Origin: CAMLOF01 sp041913045 | Lineage (GTDB): Bacteria; Pseudomonadota; Gammaproteobacteria; Burkholderiales; Burkholderiaceae_C | Assembly (NCBI GenBank): GCA_041913045.1 | Contig: JAYSGB010000005.1 | Coordinates: 62,001-126,000 of the forward strand | Direction of reading: 5' to 3' | Length of the DNA: 64,000 nucleotides | The notes under the pieces: generated by a model | Databases searched by the model: none | What the model was told of the DNA's origin: nothing | The model's input: the letters and a program-made list of their open reading frames with translations, nothing else | Shown: positions 43,572 to 52,780 of the stretch, piece after piece | Layout of the letters: every line of letters begins with the position of its first letter | Position numbering within the stretch: position 1 is the first letter of the stretch | Program-made: the position numbers and the translations under genes

Positions 43572-44636
43572 TCAGGGCGTGTGCAGGCCTAGGATCGCCT
43601 CCGCGACGCGTCGGACACCTGAGATGGGGTTGTCAATGCTGATCGTCGCGGGAAGTTCCACACGGAAGGTGAGCGACTGGGCATCCACATGCTGATGGGT
43701 GACCACATCATCGTGCCGCAGCACCTCGACGGCCGGATCTGCCATGTCGTAGCCCCGGACGAAGGTCACGCAAAACGGAGTCGTGAACGGAGCATCATTG
43801 GCCATCGTGACATGCTCGTATCCGATACCCGACTCCGAGCCGTACATGGCTACGCGTTTAAGAAACTCGTCGACCAAGCCGCTAGCTCCGCTCACGGTGA
43901 GTCGCGAGACGATGCTCTCCACCAGGGACGGGATCGATGAGGCAGGCTCGTTGGGATCTGTTTGTCGCAGACCGATGCTTACGAGAAGCAGGCGCGATTC
44001 ACCGGGGTCGTCATCAGTGGCAGCGGCAGGCTCGATCTGGTGCACGCCATGGACGGCGTGACTTGAGGTAGTACGAGTTGTGGTCTTTATCTCCACGCCC
44101 GTGCCCTCCCACGAGAGGTCCCTTGCTGAGCGGCGCCAGCCATCCCAAGCCTGGACGACCGGCCCGACCTGCATATCATCTGCGCGGCGGCAGAGAGCGT
44201 CCAGAATGAGCAGTTCCCCGACAAGTCCGAGGATGGCGTTCTCGGAGATCTCCAAACGCTTGATGGCGAGCTCGATAAGTGGCTCGGTGACAGCGAAGGC
44301 GCGCTCCAGATTGGCGTCAGCTTTCTCGCGCAATAGTTCGGTGGCAATGAATGCACCGACCTGATCGAAGTGCCCCAGAGCAGGTAACAGGATGCGGTTT
44401 GCGCCCAGTGTCGGCTGGGTGTCACGGTGCCACGAGTGGTAATGAATCGCGGACTTCACGGTGCTGGTCCGGGGCTTGAGTTGCTCGCCTGCAAGGAACA
44501 GTTCCAGGTGTCCCCGACTGTTTCGGGCGACACCGATCACCTGCGCGTCGGTCAACCAGTTGATGGTTCGATCATTTCCGGTGAGACCCGCTGGCACGGC
44601 GTTGATCTGCTCGAGAACTTCTTCGTAGCTGGTCAT
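43572..44636 (-). CDS. PD-(D/E)XK motif protein (DUF4420-type nuclease)
   Basis: 354 residues from ATG 44636. The nuclease core is GLVGELLILDAL (Glu141), then ARDLSWEGTGVEIKTT with Asp173, Glu182 and Lys184 as the PD-(D/E)XK triad. This matches the PD-(D/E)XK protein family that accompanies Z1-domain ATPases in defence islands, so a restriction-type DNA cleavage role is inferred. Its start overlaps the Z1 stop by 4 nt (ATGA). Last gene of a four-gene operon. No AIPR abortive-infection gene, another frequent partner, follows it. Confidence 0.82.
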   Translation of the reverse strand: MTSYEEVLEQINAVPAGLTGNDRTINWLTDAQVIGVARNSRGHLELFLAGEQLKPRTSTVKSAIHYHSWHRDTQPTLGANRILLPALGHFDQVGAFIATELLREKADANLERAFAVTEPLIELAIKRLEISENAILGLVGELLILDALCRRADDMQVGPVVQAWDGWRRSARDLSWEGTGVEIKTTTRTTSSHAVHGVHQIEPAAATDDDPGESRLLLVSIGLRQTDPNEPASSIPSLVESIVSRLTVSGASGLVDEFLKRVAMYGSESGIGYEHVTMANDAPFTTPFCVTFVRGYDMADPAVEVLRHDDVVTHQHVDAQSLTFRVELPATISIDNPISGVRRVAEAILGLHTP

Positions 44637-47455
44637 GGAAGGCTCCTCGTCACAGTGGTCGCCCCAGCACGGGTAGCTGCGAACTGCTCGGGACCTCCCG
44701 CAGGCAGGCAAACTCCGACGGCGACCGTGGGGTACAGGTCGCCCGGATGTTGATTGACGTAGAAGAGGATCTGACCATCGGAGCCGCTGGGTCGCCATGT
44801 AGTGAGGTCGCTCGACGGCACGGTACCGAAGCGGTGGTAGTAGTCGAAGTAGACGTCGCCGCGATACTGTCCCGGGCCGGCGTTGGGGTCGCTTGCTCCC
44901 CAAGTCGTCTTGAGTTCACCTCCGACCACTCTCTTTTCGGTGGTGCGAATCTTGAAAGGGAGCCGCGCCAGCGGACCATTGGACACCTGGGCACCATCTC
45001 CGTAGCGAATGCCGACCCAGAATCTCGGCTGCTCAGCCGTCTTGCGACCAAGGTCGGCGTAGGACCACAAATCGCCGGGGCGCCCGGTAACAAACAGTCC
45101 CGTGATCGAGCGAGCTAGGCTGGCCGACCAGAGTCGAAGGTAGGCGGCGATGACATAAGGGCATGCGCGTCGGGTCAAGTCGCCCTCACCGTGCCTGAAG
45201 GGCGGTCGGTAGAACGGGCGGTCTGAGAGTGGGCTGACCGCGTGTGCTCGGGCTTCGATGCGACTCCAGAAGTCCGCGTGGAATCCTTCGCTCCCTGGCC
45301 TGTACTGGGCATAAGTCAAGCGGTCCAAGAGTTCGGCGGCCTCTGTAAGTTTGAGCGGTACGTCCAAAATCCGGCCTCGCTGCACGTTGGCCACAGTAAG
45401 ATCGCTGGAGGGTCGCGCAAAGAGCTCCGCAACGACGTCTGCATTAGGATCCTCCTGCTTGCCGCTATTGATGACAGTGACGAAGGGGCGAGCTCCTGGA
45501 GACAAGGGAAGGTTACCAACGCCCATTATCTTTCCGGTGGCCTCGAAGTTGAGGCCCTGCAAAACAGTCGGCTCAGGGGAGCCGTTCATCATGCGCTCGG
45601 TAATAGCTGTGCGCACCGCTTCGTCGACATCGTGGTAAGCGCGGAAAAGTGCGAGTTGAGCGCTCGAAGCGAAGACGCGGCAAAGTTCGATATAGGATCC
45701 GCGATACCCGAACCAGCGCTGCATCTGCATCTGGGTGTCGGCTAGTGGGTTGGCCGATGTACGTTGGAATAACGCTGTGGTCATCCCTTCCAGGGTCAGT
45801 CCCCGGGCCATGACGTTACCAGAGACGAAGATCGTGCAGATGTCGCGGGCTGCGCTCCACTTGCCGGTTGCTGGGTCCTGGCTCGGCGTGTAGGCAGGAC
45901 GGTCATCAGCGTTGGGGTCGCTATTGACCACAGCGACCCTAGTCCCTGGGATCACTTCTTCGATGAGCAGAGTCTCGATGGTCTGCCAGTCTGGGAAGGT
46001 CATCGGAGGCAGAACGTTGAACTCGCCCTCTATTGCTTCGGCGGAGGTACGGTACTTGGTGAGCCATTGCGCCCACGGGGCGGGGTCCGCCTGTAGGTCA
46101 TTCACCAAACTGTCAGGGAGCCTTGCGTCACCTGCTTCGAGCAAATTCCGCGCCGTCGCCCGGTCCTGTATTCCCGCCCAGACCAGGATGTCCTCAGCGC
46201 CCCGGAAGTGATCCATGATCGCGGCTGAGGGGTGGTAGAGCATCGAGTGCGGCGGAGCTACGCAGGCAAAGGCTTCATGCTCGGTGTCGAACTGGGTAGT
46301 GATAGCGGACGCCGGGCCAATCCGGCCAGAGCGGTGCAGGCGGATGGCACCCGCAACCAAGAAAGCTCGGATGGCGTCGGCGAGGTCCTGCTGCGCGGAG
46401 TTGGTGGTGGGCACGCACAGATTGGCTGCCTCCGCGCGGCGGTAGAAGACCTCACCGCCGGTGTAGTAGGAGCGGATCCCCACAGCCTCAGGGTAGGTCG
46501 ATGAGCGAGGGGCGTTGAGGTTGCCAGGGTCGCTTGTGTCTACTGGATGGCCGACATCAAGCGGCGTGCGAAGAGAGATCAGGAAGTCTCGCGGCGCCAG
46601 GGGGTTGTGGTCCTCCTGAAGGAGGTTGGCCTGGGGTGTCGCCGTGTAGGCGATGTAGGTCGAGAACAGATTTTCAGGCGAACCCTGGGGTGGATCCCAG
46701 AGGTTGGCTATCGCACGCGGGACCTGCTTCAATCTGCCGTAAATGGGGTCCTGCGAAGACTCAACTATGGCATCCAGAATTGAGCCATCGTCGGCCTCGT
46801 CGTCCAGCACGAGCATTTGGACGGTGCGATCAAGCTCCTTGACTGCGCTAAAGACGTTGGCTCGGAGGCTTGCTGCCAGGGCATGCAGATGGTCAGTCTG
46901 CTTCATCGCCACGATGATCAGTGGCCTGCCCTGACTCAACCTTTGTCGAACCTGTGCCGGCGGCAGCCGGTAGATGGCTGACAGTGGGTGCGTCTGCTCT
47001 GACAGTGCGATGCCAGGTGGCGGGCACAACAGACGGCGCTTAATCTTCTGTGCGTTGTCCTCTCCCGAGTCCAATTGCTTCACCAGCCTCTCATAGGTCT
47101 GGCGCCATAAGGAGAGACGGGTCCCGGCGAGTACGACGAGGATGTCGAGTCCGTTGTCGATAGCCAAGGCCGAGACACCCAGCATAGAAGCGGTCTTGCC
47201 AGACTGGACCGAACCCATGACGAGTCCCGTGCGCGATCGGCGGGATGACCTGTCATCCGGTTTCGCGGTGTCGGCTGACAAGATTCCACGCTGGAGAATG
47301 TAGCGGGAGTCTGCTTCAACTGAGGCGCGCGCTGTTTCGGTCAAGCCAGTGAGTTGAGCCTTGTAGCGGGCCCACCACGAGTCCGCCTCTCGGGGAGCGG
47401 GTGGATGGAAGTAGACGTGCTCGACGAGCGGGGAGCTTCCTTGCACTGCTCTCAA
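44633..47455 (-). CDS. Z1-domain ATPase/helicase-like protein
   Basis: 940 residues. Walker A GSVQSGKT at 81-88, Walker B-like LVLDDEADDGS at 216-224 and the helicase-type AYTATPQANLL at 269-279 form an SF2-like motor with the Z1 region following (middle third, including TIFVSGNVMARGLTLEGMTTALFQRTS and MQMQRWFGYR, which resemble SF2 motifs V and VI). Z1 proteins are known only from predicted restriction-modification and defence loci. It overlaps both neighbours by 4 nt, so the four products are probably made in fixed ratio and work together. Confidence 0.85.
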   Translation of the reverse strand: MRAVQGSSPLVEHVYFHPPAPREADSWWARYKAQLTGLTETARASVEADSRYILQRGILSADTAKPDDRSSRRSRTGLVMGSVQSGKTASMLGVSALAIDNGLDILVVLAGTRLSLWRQTYERLVKQLDSGEDNAQKIKRRLLCPPPGIALSEQTHPLSAIYRLPPAQVRQRLSQGRPLIIVAMKQTDHLHALAASLRANVFSAVKELDRTVQMLVLDDEADDGSILDAIVESSQDPIYGRLKQVPRAIANLWDPPQGSPENLFSTYIAYTATPQANLLQEDHNPLAPRDFLISLRTPLDVGHPVDTSDPGNLNAPRSSTYPEAVGIRSYYTGGEVFYRRAEAANLCVPTTNSAQQDLADAIRAFLVAGAIRLHRSGRIGPASAITTQFDTEHEAFACVAPPHSMLYHPSAAIMDHFRGAEDILVWAGIQDRATARNLLEAGDARLPDSLVNDLQADPAPWAQWLTKYRTSAEAIEGEFNVLPPMTFPDWQTIETLLIEEVIPGTRVAVVNSDPNADDRPAYTPSQDPATGKWSAARDICTIFVSGNVMARGLTLEGMTTALFQRTSANPLADTQMQMQRWFGYRGSYIELCRVFASSAQLALFRAYHDVDEAVRTAITERMMNGSPEPTVLQGLNFEATGKIMGVGNLPLSPGARPFVTVINSGKQEDPNADVVAELFARPSSDLTVANVQRGRILDVPLKLTEAAELLDRLTYAQYRPGSEGFHADFWSRIEARAHAVSPLSDRPFYRPPFRHGEGDLTRRACPYVIAAYLRLWSASLARSITGLFVTGRPGDLWSYADLGRKTAEQPRFWVGIRYGDGAQVSNGPLARLPFKIRTTEKRVVGGELKTTWGASDPNAGPGQYRGDVYFDYYHRFGTVPSSDLTTWRPSGSDGQILFYVNQHPGDLYPTVAVGVCLPAGGPEQFAATRAGATTVTRSLP

Positions 47456-49392
47456 CTCTTCGGTTTGATGAGCATCCGCTGCAACGAGGCATAGCCTGAG
47501 GACCCGAACTGCTGACGTACCGCCTCAGCCGCATGATCAGGGTCAATGCCCAATAGTTCGAGGAGACTTTTGCAGATCCTGGCGATGAAATCCCACTGGG
47601 TTTTTGTCTGCGTCTTTTCGGGGCGCTCCCAGTCCGGGGCCTCCTCGCTCGCCGTTCGGATAGCATCACCATTAGCCTCTATGCGGTCCTCGATGCCGTT
47701 TGGCGAGGCCGCTAAGGCCATGGTAATGCCCACCAGGGAACCTACGAGTTGGAGTTCCTGCCATTTAGCACCCTTGCCGCCATCCTTGAATTTATCGGAC
47801 CACAACTCATCGTGCGATGAGTGGAGTTCGACAGCGTTTAGCAGCAGCGAGAACAGCTTGGTCAACGTCGCGGGATGGGCTAGCGGGTGTGCCCTGCTCT
47901 TCTGAATCGCGACAAGCAACTGGTCGATGTTGCGGCTGGTAGATGCCAGGTCTTTTCCAGCGGTGTCATGCAGCAGGACCGAGATGACCCACGCAAGAAC
48001 CTTAGTCCTCTTGTAGCGCGTGTCCCCAAAACCGTAGCTCTTAAGCGCCTCACCTAGACGGTCAAGATCGCGGATGCCGGCAAGCGCTTCGGAGATTTTG
48101 GCTACATCAGTGTTCGGGTCGGCGTCGCCGGCAGCGGCAAGGGTCGCGCGGGTAAGTTCGACCTCGTGGTAGACAGCGTTACGGATCTCTTCCGCGTTCA
48201 GGTGAACGCCCTGCTTGTTGTAGAGGCGAAAGACCTCATGAATCTGGGCTTGGCTCGCCCGTGTGTACTCGATGACGGGGATTTTGTAATCCACGGGGTC
48301 CTCGAACAAAGCATCGACGTTGATTTGCTGCCCAGCGACGTTAATCTCTTGGCCCTTGATCTGCGTGTAGTACTTACCGCGGAGAGGTTCAAGGTATGGG
48401 CCGACCAATCCGCCGTCTCCGGATGAGCGCAACTTGAACGGGAAGTAATATTCGTCCTCATGCCCGGCCTTGAGTGCGTAACCCTCCAACGCTTTCCACG
48501 CACGTCTGAAGGCCGGGTAGTCCTCGTTGAACAGATCCGTCAAGTTCCTGTGACCGCTGTTGTCGAGACGTCCTTGTTTGTTGAACTTTTTTCCACTGTG
48601 CCGTGCGGTGACTTCAGCAACCTTCTGCTTGGCAACGGGGTGTTTTCCCACAAACCGGAGGATTGCCGTGAGCCGCTGCTTGCCGTCGACGACCTCATGA
48701 GGGGTGGAAGGCCCGGTTCTCAACAGTATGATGGACGGTAAGGGGACGCCCCGGAGGATGGACTCTATCAAGGACTGGCGGTCGCCACTCCCCCAAACGT
48801 CGCCTCGTTGGTACGACGGTGTTAGGTTAGGCGCCTTCTTGGTGAGTTGGAAGATAGGCCAGACGTCGGCCTTTGCCGTGACCGGTTCCTGGCTCACCGC
48901 TTCCTCGCTCACATCGATCTCCGCCCACGCGTCAGCCCAGGACAGGGTGGCCGTCGCACGGCTAGTTCCCTTGGTCTCAAGCTCTTCGAGGAAGTCGGCC
49001 TGCAGCCGGCAGGCGGTGTCCACGCGCTCTTTCAAACGCTCCAGCGCGCGGATGGTCAGCGGCGGGGAGGCGGTCCCGGGGGCAAGGAGGTCGGTGGGAT
49101 CAAGGTCGAGCTCAGCGATGAGCGCCTGAAGGAAGGGTTCGCCGCCCGTGAGCGGGAGGTCATCGCTGAAGTTTAGCCAACCTTGAATCTCAGCCAGTTG
49201 GTTCGTCCATGCGCCTGAGGCGAAGTCGACGTCTACGCTGCTGAACATCGAAGACACTGGGGAAACACCGTTGGGCGTGTCTGAAGCCTCTGAGAGGGTC
49301 GCCAACCCTTCCGCGAGGCTCTCCAGCAATTGGACCCGCGGATCTTCCTCGTCGAGGTCGTCTTCGTCTTCGTGTTCGCTAAGGTCAGTCAC
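47452..49392 (-). CDS. DUF262-domain protein (GmrS/ParB-like), 646 residues
   Basis: N-terminal 1-165 is acidic and helical with no recognised domain. The DUF262 core begins near 172 (ADVWPIFQLTKKAPNLTPSYQRGDVW) with PSYQR at 192-196 and VVDGKQRL at 234-241, the nucleotide-binding/hydrolysing D-G-x-Q-R motif of GmrS- and DndB-like proteins. VIEYTRASQAQIHEVFRLYNKQGVHLNAEEIRNAVYH completes the domain. The C-terminal part has no visible DUF1524 HNH nuclease. In comparable Z1 operons this slot usually holds a MORC/HATPase protein. 4-nt overlaps join it to the methyltransferase and the Z1 gene. Confidence 0.82.
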   Translation of the reverse strand: MTDLSEHEDEDDLDEEDPRVQLLESLAEGLATLSEASDTPNGVSPVSSMFSSVDVDFASGAWTNQLAEIQGWLNFSDDLPLTGGEPFLQALIAELDLDPTDLLAPGTASPPLTIRALERLKERVDTACRLQADFLEELETKGTSRATATLSWADAWAEIDVSEEAVSQEPVTAKADVWPIFQLTKKAPNLTPSYQRGDVWGSGDRQSLIESILRGVPLPSIILLRTGPSTPHEVVDGKQRLTAILRFVGKHPVAKQKVAEVTARHSGKKFNKQGRLDNSGHRNLTDLFNEDYPAFRRAWKALEGYALKAGHEDEYYFPFKLRSSGDGGLVGPYLEPLRGKYYTQIKGQEINVAGQQINVDALFEDPVDYKIPVIEYTRASQAQIHEVFRLYNKQGVHLNAEEIRNAVYHEVELTRATLAAAGDADPNTDVAKISEALAGIRDLDRLGEALKSYGFGDTRYKRTKVLAWVISVLLHDTAGKDLASTSRNIDQLLVAIQKSRAHPLAHPATLTKLFSLLLNAVELHSSHDELWSDKFKDGGKGAKWQELQLVGSLVGITMALAASPNGIEDRIEANGDAIRTASEEAPDWERPEKTQTKTQWDFIARICKSLLELLGIDPDHAAEAVRQQFGSSGYASLQRMLIKPKS

Positions 49393-50777
49393 GCAGTGGC
49401 TCCCAATGGTTCGAGGTCAGGGGTGATGCTTGATGTGGGCCGGATGAGTCCACGCAACAATCGTTCTGCGATCGCTTTGACGACATGGGCGTTAACTGCG
49501 TTGCCGAGGGCCTTATAAGCATCGATGTCGGACGCCGGCAACTGGATGCCGCCGAGACACTGAAGTTCAGCGCACTCATCTGGAGTCATGTAGCGACGTT
49601 TACCGGTCAGGTTAGCACCGAGGATCGGCACCTGGGTCTCCGTGAAGGCAATGAGACTTGGGGAGGTCGTGGGACGCTTGATCCGCAGCCCAGACGCGCG
49701 TACCTGCAGCACAAAGTTGTCAATATCGCGCTCTTCACCCTGAGCGTTCCACTCCATCTTCTGGAAGCTGGAAGGAAAGTCTTGAGGGTTCCACCGAGCT
49801 AGCCAGGGATCAATCCAGGAACGGTTGGTTTGGTAGAACTCTCGGTTCTGCCTGATGAAAGTCCGCTTCCACTGTGGGAAACGGAAGTCGCCTGCGCGGT
49901 TAGCATGGCTAGGTATCTTAGTGATTTGCTCGTCGATTGTGCACTCGAGGGATTGGCCAAAGCTGCCCGAGAAGCCCATCTGGCGAAGACCCCATGCAGG
50001 TCTACGAGCCCAAACCCCTGGCGGAGTTTCGTCTTCGTATGGGTAGGTTGCCCCGAACTCCATCGCCCAGATCGGGAAGGAGGGCAGCTTCAGCGCAGCC
50101 GGCGAGCGGCGCAGGAAGTCACCCCACATGTCGATGGCTCGCAACGTCTGTTCCGGGATGGCGCGCCTGGAATGCGCTTCGTAGCGCAGTACCCGTCGGA
50201 TTTCGGTGGGAGCCTTGTGCTTCGCCGGCCACTCGAATTGATCGAGTCCCTCAAGTGAACCCACGAAGTAGGCACGGTCTCGTACCTGTGGAATGCCAAA
50301 CTCGTGGGGCGAGAAGTGCTCTACGTCGACGGAGTAGCCAAGCCCCTCTAACAATCGGATGATTGTGGTCTTTGTGCGGCCGCCATCGTGCTTGAGAATG
50401 TTGGGCACGTTCTCCAAGATGAAGTGTTGCGGCCGCTTGACGCGCAGGATGTCGTGCACCTTGAAGAAGAGATTGCCCTGATTTGTGTCCTTGAAGCCCA
50501 GTTGGTCTCCTGCTTTGGAGAAAGGTTGGCACGGAAAACCCGCGGTAAGGACATGGTGATCGGGCACGCTTCGGGCGATGATTTCGTCACTGCTCAGTTC
50601 GTTGAGGTCACCCCAAGCGTCGATACCGAAGTTGACCTTGTAGAGGGCCTTCAGCGTGGGCTGCCACTCAGCAGCGAACACGCCACGTCCCCCCAGTTCA
50701 TTGAGGGCGACGTGGAAACCACCCAGCCCAGCGAAGAGGTCGACAAAACGAAAGGCCTCACTACTAGTACCCATCAC
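49389..50777 (-). CDS. DNA (cytosine-5) methyltransferase
   Basis: 462 residues with the C5-methyltransferase motifs in order: I FVDLFAGLGGF (11-21), IV AGFPCQPFSKAG with catalytic Cys83, VI LENVPN (121-126), VIII PQVRDRAYFVGS, IX near 385-405 and X YKALGNAVNAHVV. The target-recognition region between VIII and IX (about 185-370) is long and sets an unknown specificity. First gene of the four-gene operon; methylation presumably marks self DNA for the DUF262-Z1-PD-(D/E)XK machinery. ATG 50777 is followed directly by a second ATG. Confidence 0.93.
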   Translation of the reverse strand: MMGTSSEAFRFVDLFAGLGGFHVALNELGGRGVFAAEWQPTLKALYKVNFGIDAWGDLNELSSDEIIARSVPDHHVLTAGFPCQPFSKAGDQLGFKDTNQGNLFFKVHDILRVKRPQHFILENVPNILKHDGGRTKTTIIRLLEGLGYSVDVEHFSPHEFGIPQVRDRAYFVGSLEGLDQFEWPAKHKAPTEIRRVLRYEAHSRRAIPEQTLRAIDMWGDFLRRSPAALKLPSFPIWAMEFGATYPYEDETPPGVWARRPAWGLRQMGFSGSFGQSLECTIDEQITKIPSHANRAGDFRFPQWKRTFIRQNREFYQTNRSWIDPWLARWNPQDFPSSFQKMEWNAQGEERDIDNFVLQVRASGLRIKRPTTSPSLIAFTETQVPILGANLTGKRRYMTPDECAELQCLGGIQLPASDIDAYKALGNAVNAHVVKAIAERLLRGLIRPTSSITPDLEPLGATA

Positions 50778-50796
50778 TTCGGTCTCATCCGTCCCT

Positions 50797-50808
50797 GCCT
50801 GATCAGGC
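50797..50808. promoter_or_regulatory. 12-bp palindrome upstream of the methyltransferase gene
   Basis: GCCTGATCAGGC is a perfect palindrome 20 bp before the methyltransferase ATG in the 221-bp gap between the two defence operons. It could be an operator or a self-methylated control site. Confidence 0.35.
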
Positions 50809-50998
50809 GAAATTTCTCATGGTTTATTCAAACGCTCGCATTCTGTCACATCTTGCTGTGTGTATTCACGAGGCAGGGTCATGTGGCCGCCTTAGTGAAA
50901 AGCCGCAGTAGGACCGACAGCGGCTATAGAGCGGCTGCACTGGACTTGCCGCTCTCAGCCTGAGGACTAAACCGCTTGCGGTAGATGCGCCGCCCTCA

Positions 50999-52780
50999 CT
51001 ATCCGTTGTAATCGAACTCACAGCGAGCCAGAACTTCGGTGGGCTCGTAGCTCCCATATCTTCCGCGTGAGCGACCGACCTCCGAGATGAGGTGCAAGTG
51101 CTTTCGAGCGCGCGAAGCCAGGACATACAGCAGCTTGCTGGCTGCGACATCGCCGTCGGAATCGCTGAAGTGGGGCACCATGCCTTGAAGAAGACCGAAC
51201 GCGATGACCACGTCAAACTCGGCGCCCTTGACCCCGTGAATGGTCGACACGGTGATCCCGGTTCGTTCGCGGAACACCTTCTTGAAGAACGACAGGTCGG
51301 TGATGTAGGAGGCGCCAGATTTCTGCAGCTTCTCCAGCCGCGCCTGGGAACTCGCAAAAAAAGCCTCGCGATGCTCCACCAGTGCGGGGAAAGCATTCAG
51401 TTCGATCCGCAGGCGCTCCAGCAACGCGACGAACGCCTGGTCCAGATACGCTAAGCCGTCCGTCTCGGCAATGGCGAGAGAGTTGGTCTCCCGCAGGAGC
51501 GAACGCTGAGTGATCCCGGACGTGTCGACGCCGAAATCTCGGAGGTCGGCAATGACGTCCCTGGCCCATCGCATGCGTCGCACCAGCATTTGGGGCGATG
51601 ACTCCGTCAACAAGATCTTCGAGAGCTTGAACCAAAAGTTGTCGGGATCATTGCTGAACGGCACCAATCCCGGGCCGTCGAACTGCTGGTCGGGGAGCAG
51701 TGCCACCAGCTTTCGGGTGGTTGACGCCAGCAAGATCCACCACGGCGCCAGCACGCAAATCTCTTCCGGTGCATGCCCTTCGGCCAAGCTCTTTTGAATG
51801 AGCCTGACCAGTTCATCATGAAGGTCGCCGTGCGCAACGAAGCGGTTGTATGAGACTTGGCTGGGGAAGCCAACCATCTTGCCCGCTCCCTCGATGTCGG
51901 TGTCGTGCACGTTGAAGTTGGAGAAGTGCCCGATGATCCGCGCGCTTGAGCGGTAGTTCAAACGCAGTGCCATCTCCCGAATGGGGATGCCTGTGAGCGC
52001 GCGAAAATCCGATATCGAAATGGCATAGCCGCCGAGCGAGCCATATATCGCTTGGTTGGGATCGCCCACGATGAACGTCTTGGTGCTGCCGGCGCCCGCC
52101 CGCAGGATGGCCCCTACCAAGTTGTACTGGATCTGCTTCGTGTCCTGATACTCATCGACGAGGACGTAGTAGAAGACCTGTGACAGCAGTGAAGCGATAT
52201 GCGGCTGATTCCGGATCAGCACCTGTGAGTACCAGAGGATCAACTCGAAGTCGATTCGTCTCGTGTCCGCTAGTTCTTGAAAGTAGGCTGCCAAGACCTT
52301 ACGGATGCTGTCGTGTTTCCATGTGTCGGCACATCCCAGCCGGCACTCGTCCCCGTCGAAGTAATAGTCGCAGTCCCACAGCGTCACGCCACCTTGCAAC
52401 TCGCATAGCCGCTCAAGCATCTTCTCGCGGTCGTGCCGATCCAAGACCGTGTATCCGCGAGCAAGCTCCGGGACGTAGAGCCCGTAGGGCTTGATGATCC
52501 ATTCGAGGCAGAACGAGTGAATGGTTCCTATCCACAAGGCGGTGGTGTCGACTCCAAGGGCTTCGATTCGCTCCTGAATCTCGTCAGCGGCCCGGTGGGT
52601 GTAGGTGATGGCCACGACGATGCGCTTGTCCGTGCGCCGAGACAGTTCGTAGGCGATCTTGTAGGTCAGCGTGCGCGTCTTACCGCTGCCCGGACAGGCA
52701 ATGAGAAAAACGCTCGATGGCTCTTCGACGGCGGCCGCTTGCTCGGGATTGAGCTCAGTGGCATCCCAGACGAACATCAT
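50999..52780 (-). CDS. gajB: UvrD/Rep-like SF1A helicase, Gabija GajB-like
   Basis: 593 residues. All helicase motifs are present: Q/I LNPEQAAAV and ACPGSGKT (28-35), Ia ITYTHRAADEI, II VDEYQD (208-213), III VGDPNQAIYGSLGG, IV LRLNYRS, V VSTIHGVKGAEFDVV and VI LLYVLASRARKHL. GajB of characterised Gabija systems is about 500 residues, so this is a longer relative. The start overlaps the OLD-nuclease stop by 1 nt, the arrangement of gajA-gajB (class 2 OLD plus helicase). The pair is predicted to cleave phage DNA when nucleotides fall. Confidence 0.85.
   Translation of the reverse strand: MMFVWDATELNPEQAAAVEEPSSVFLIACPGSGKTRTLTYKIAYELSRRTDKRIVVAITYTHRAADEIQERIEALGVDTTALWIGTIHSFCLEWIIKPYGLYVPELARGYTVLDRHDREKMLERLCELQGGVTLWDCDYYFDGDECRLGCADTWKHDSIRKVLAAYFQELADTRRIDFELILWYSQVLIRNQPHIASLLSQVFYYVLVDEYQDTKQIQYNLVGAILRAGAGSTKTFIVGDPNQAIYGSLGGYAISISDFRALTGIPIREMALRLNYRSSARIIGHFSNFNVHDTDIEGAGKMVGFPSQVSYNRFVAHGDLHDELVRLIQKSLAEGHAPEEICVLAPWWILLASTTRKLVALLPDQQFDGPGLVPFSNDPDNFWFKLSKILLTESSPQMLVRRMRWARDVIADLRDFGVDTSGITQRSLLRETNSLAIAETDGLAYLDQAFVALLERLRIELNAFPALVEHREAFFASSQARLEKLQKSGASYITDLSFFKKVFRERTGITVSTIHGVKGAEFDVVIAFGLLQGMVPHFSDSDGDVAASKLLYVLASRARKHLHLISEVGRSRGRYGSYEPTEVLARCEFDYNG

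Noticed and set aside
47452..49392. ParB or GmrSD enzyme in isolation
   Set aside because: ParB-like DGKQRL suggested partitioning, and DUF262 suggested GmrSD, but there is no parA, no centromere-like repeats and no DUF1524 nuclease.
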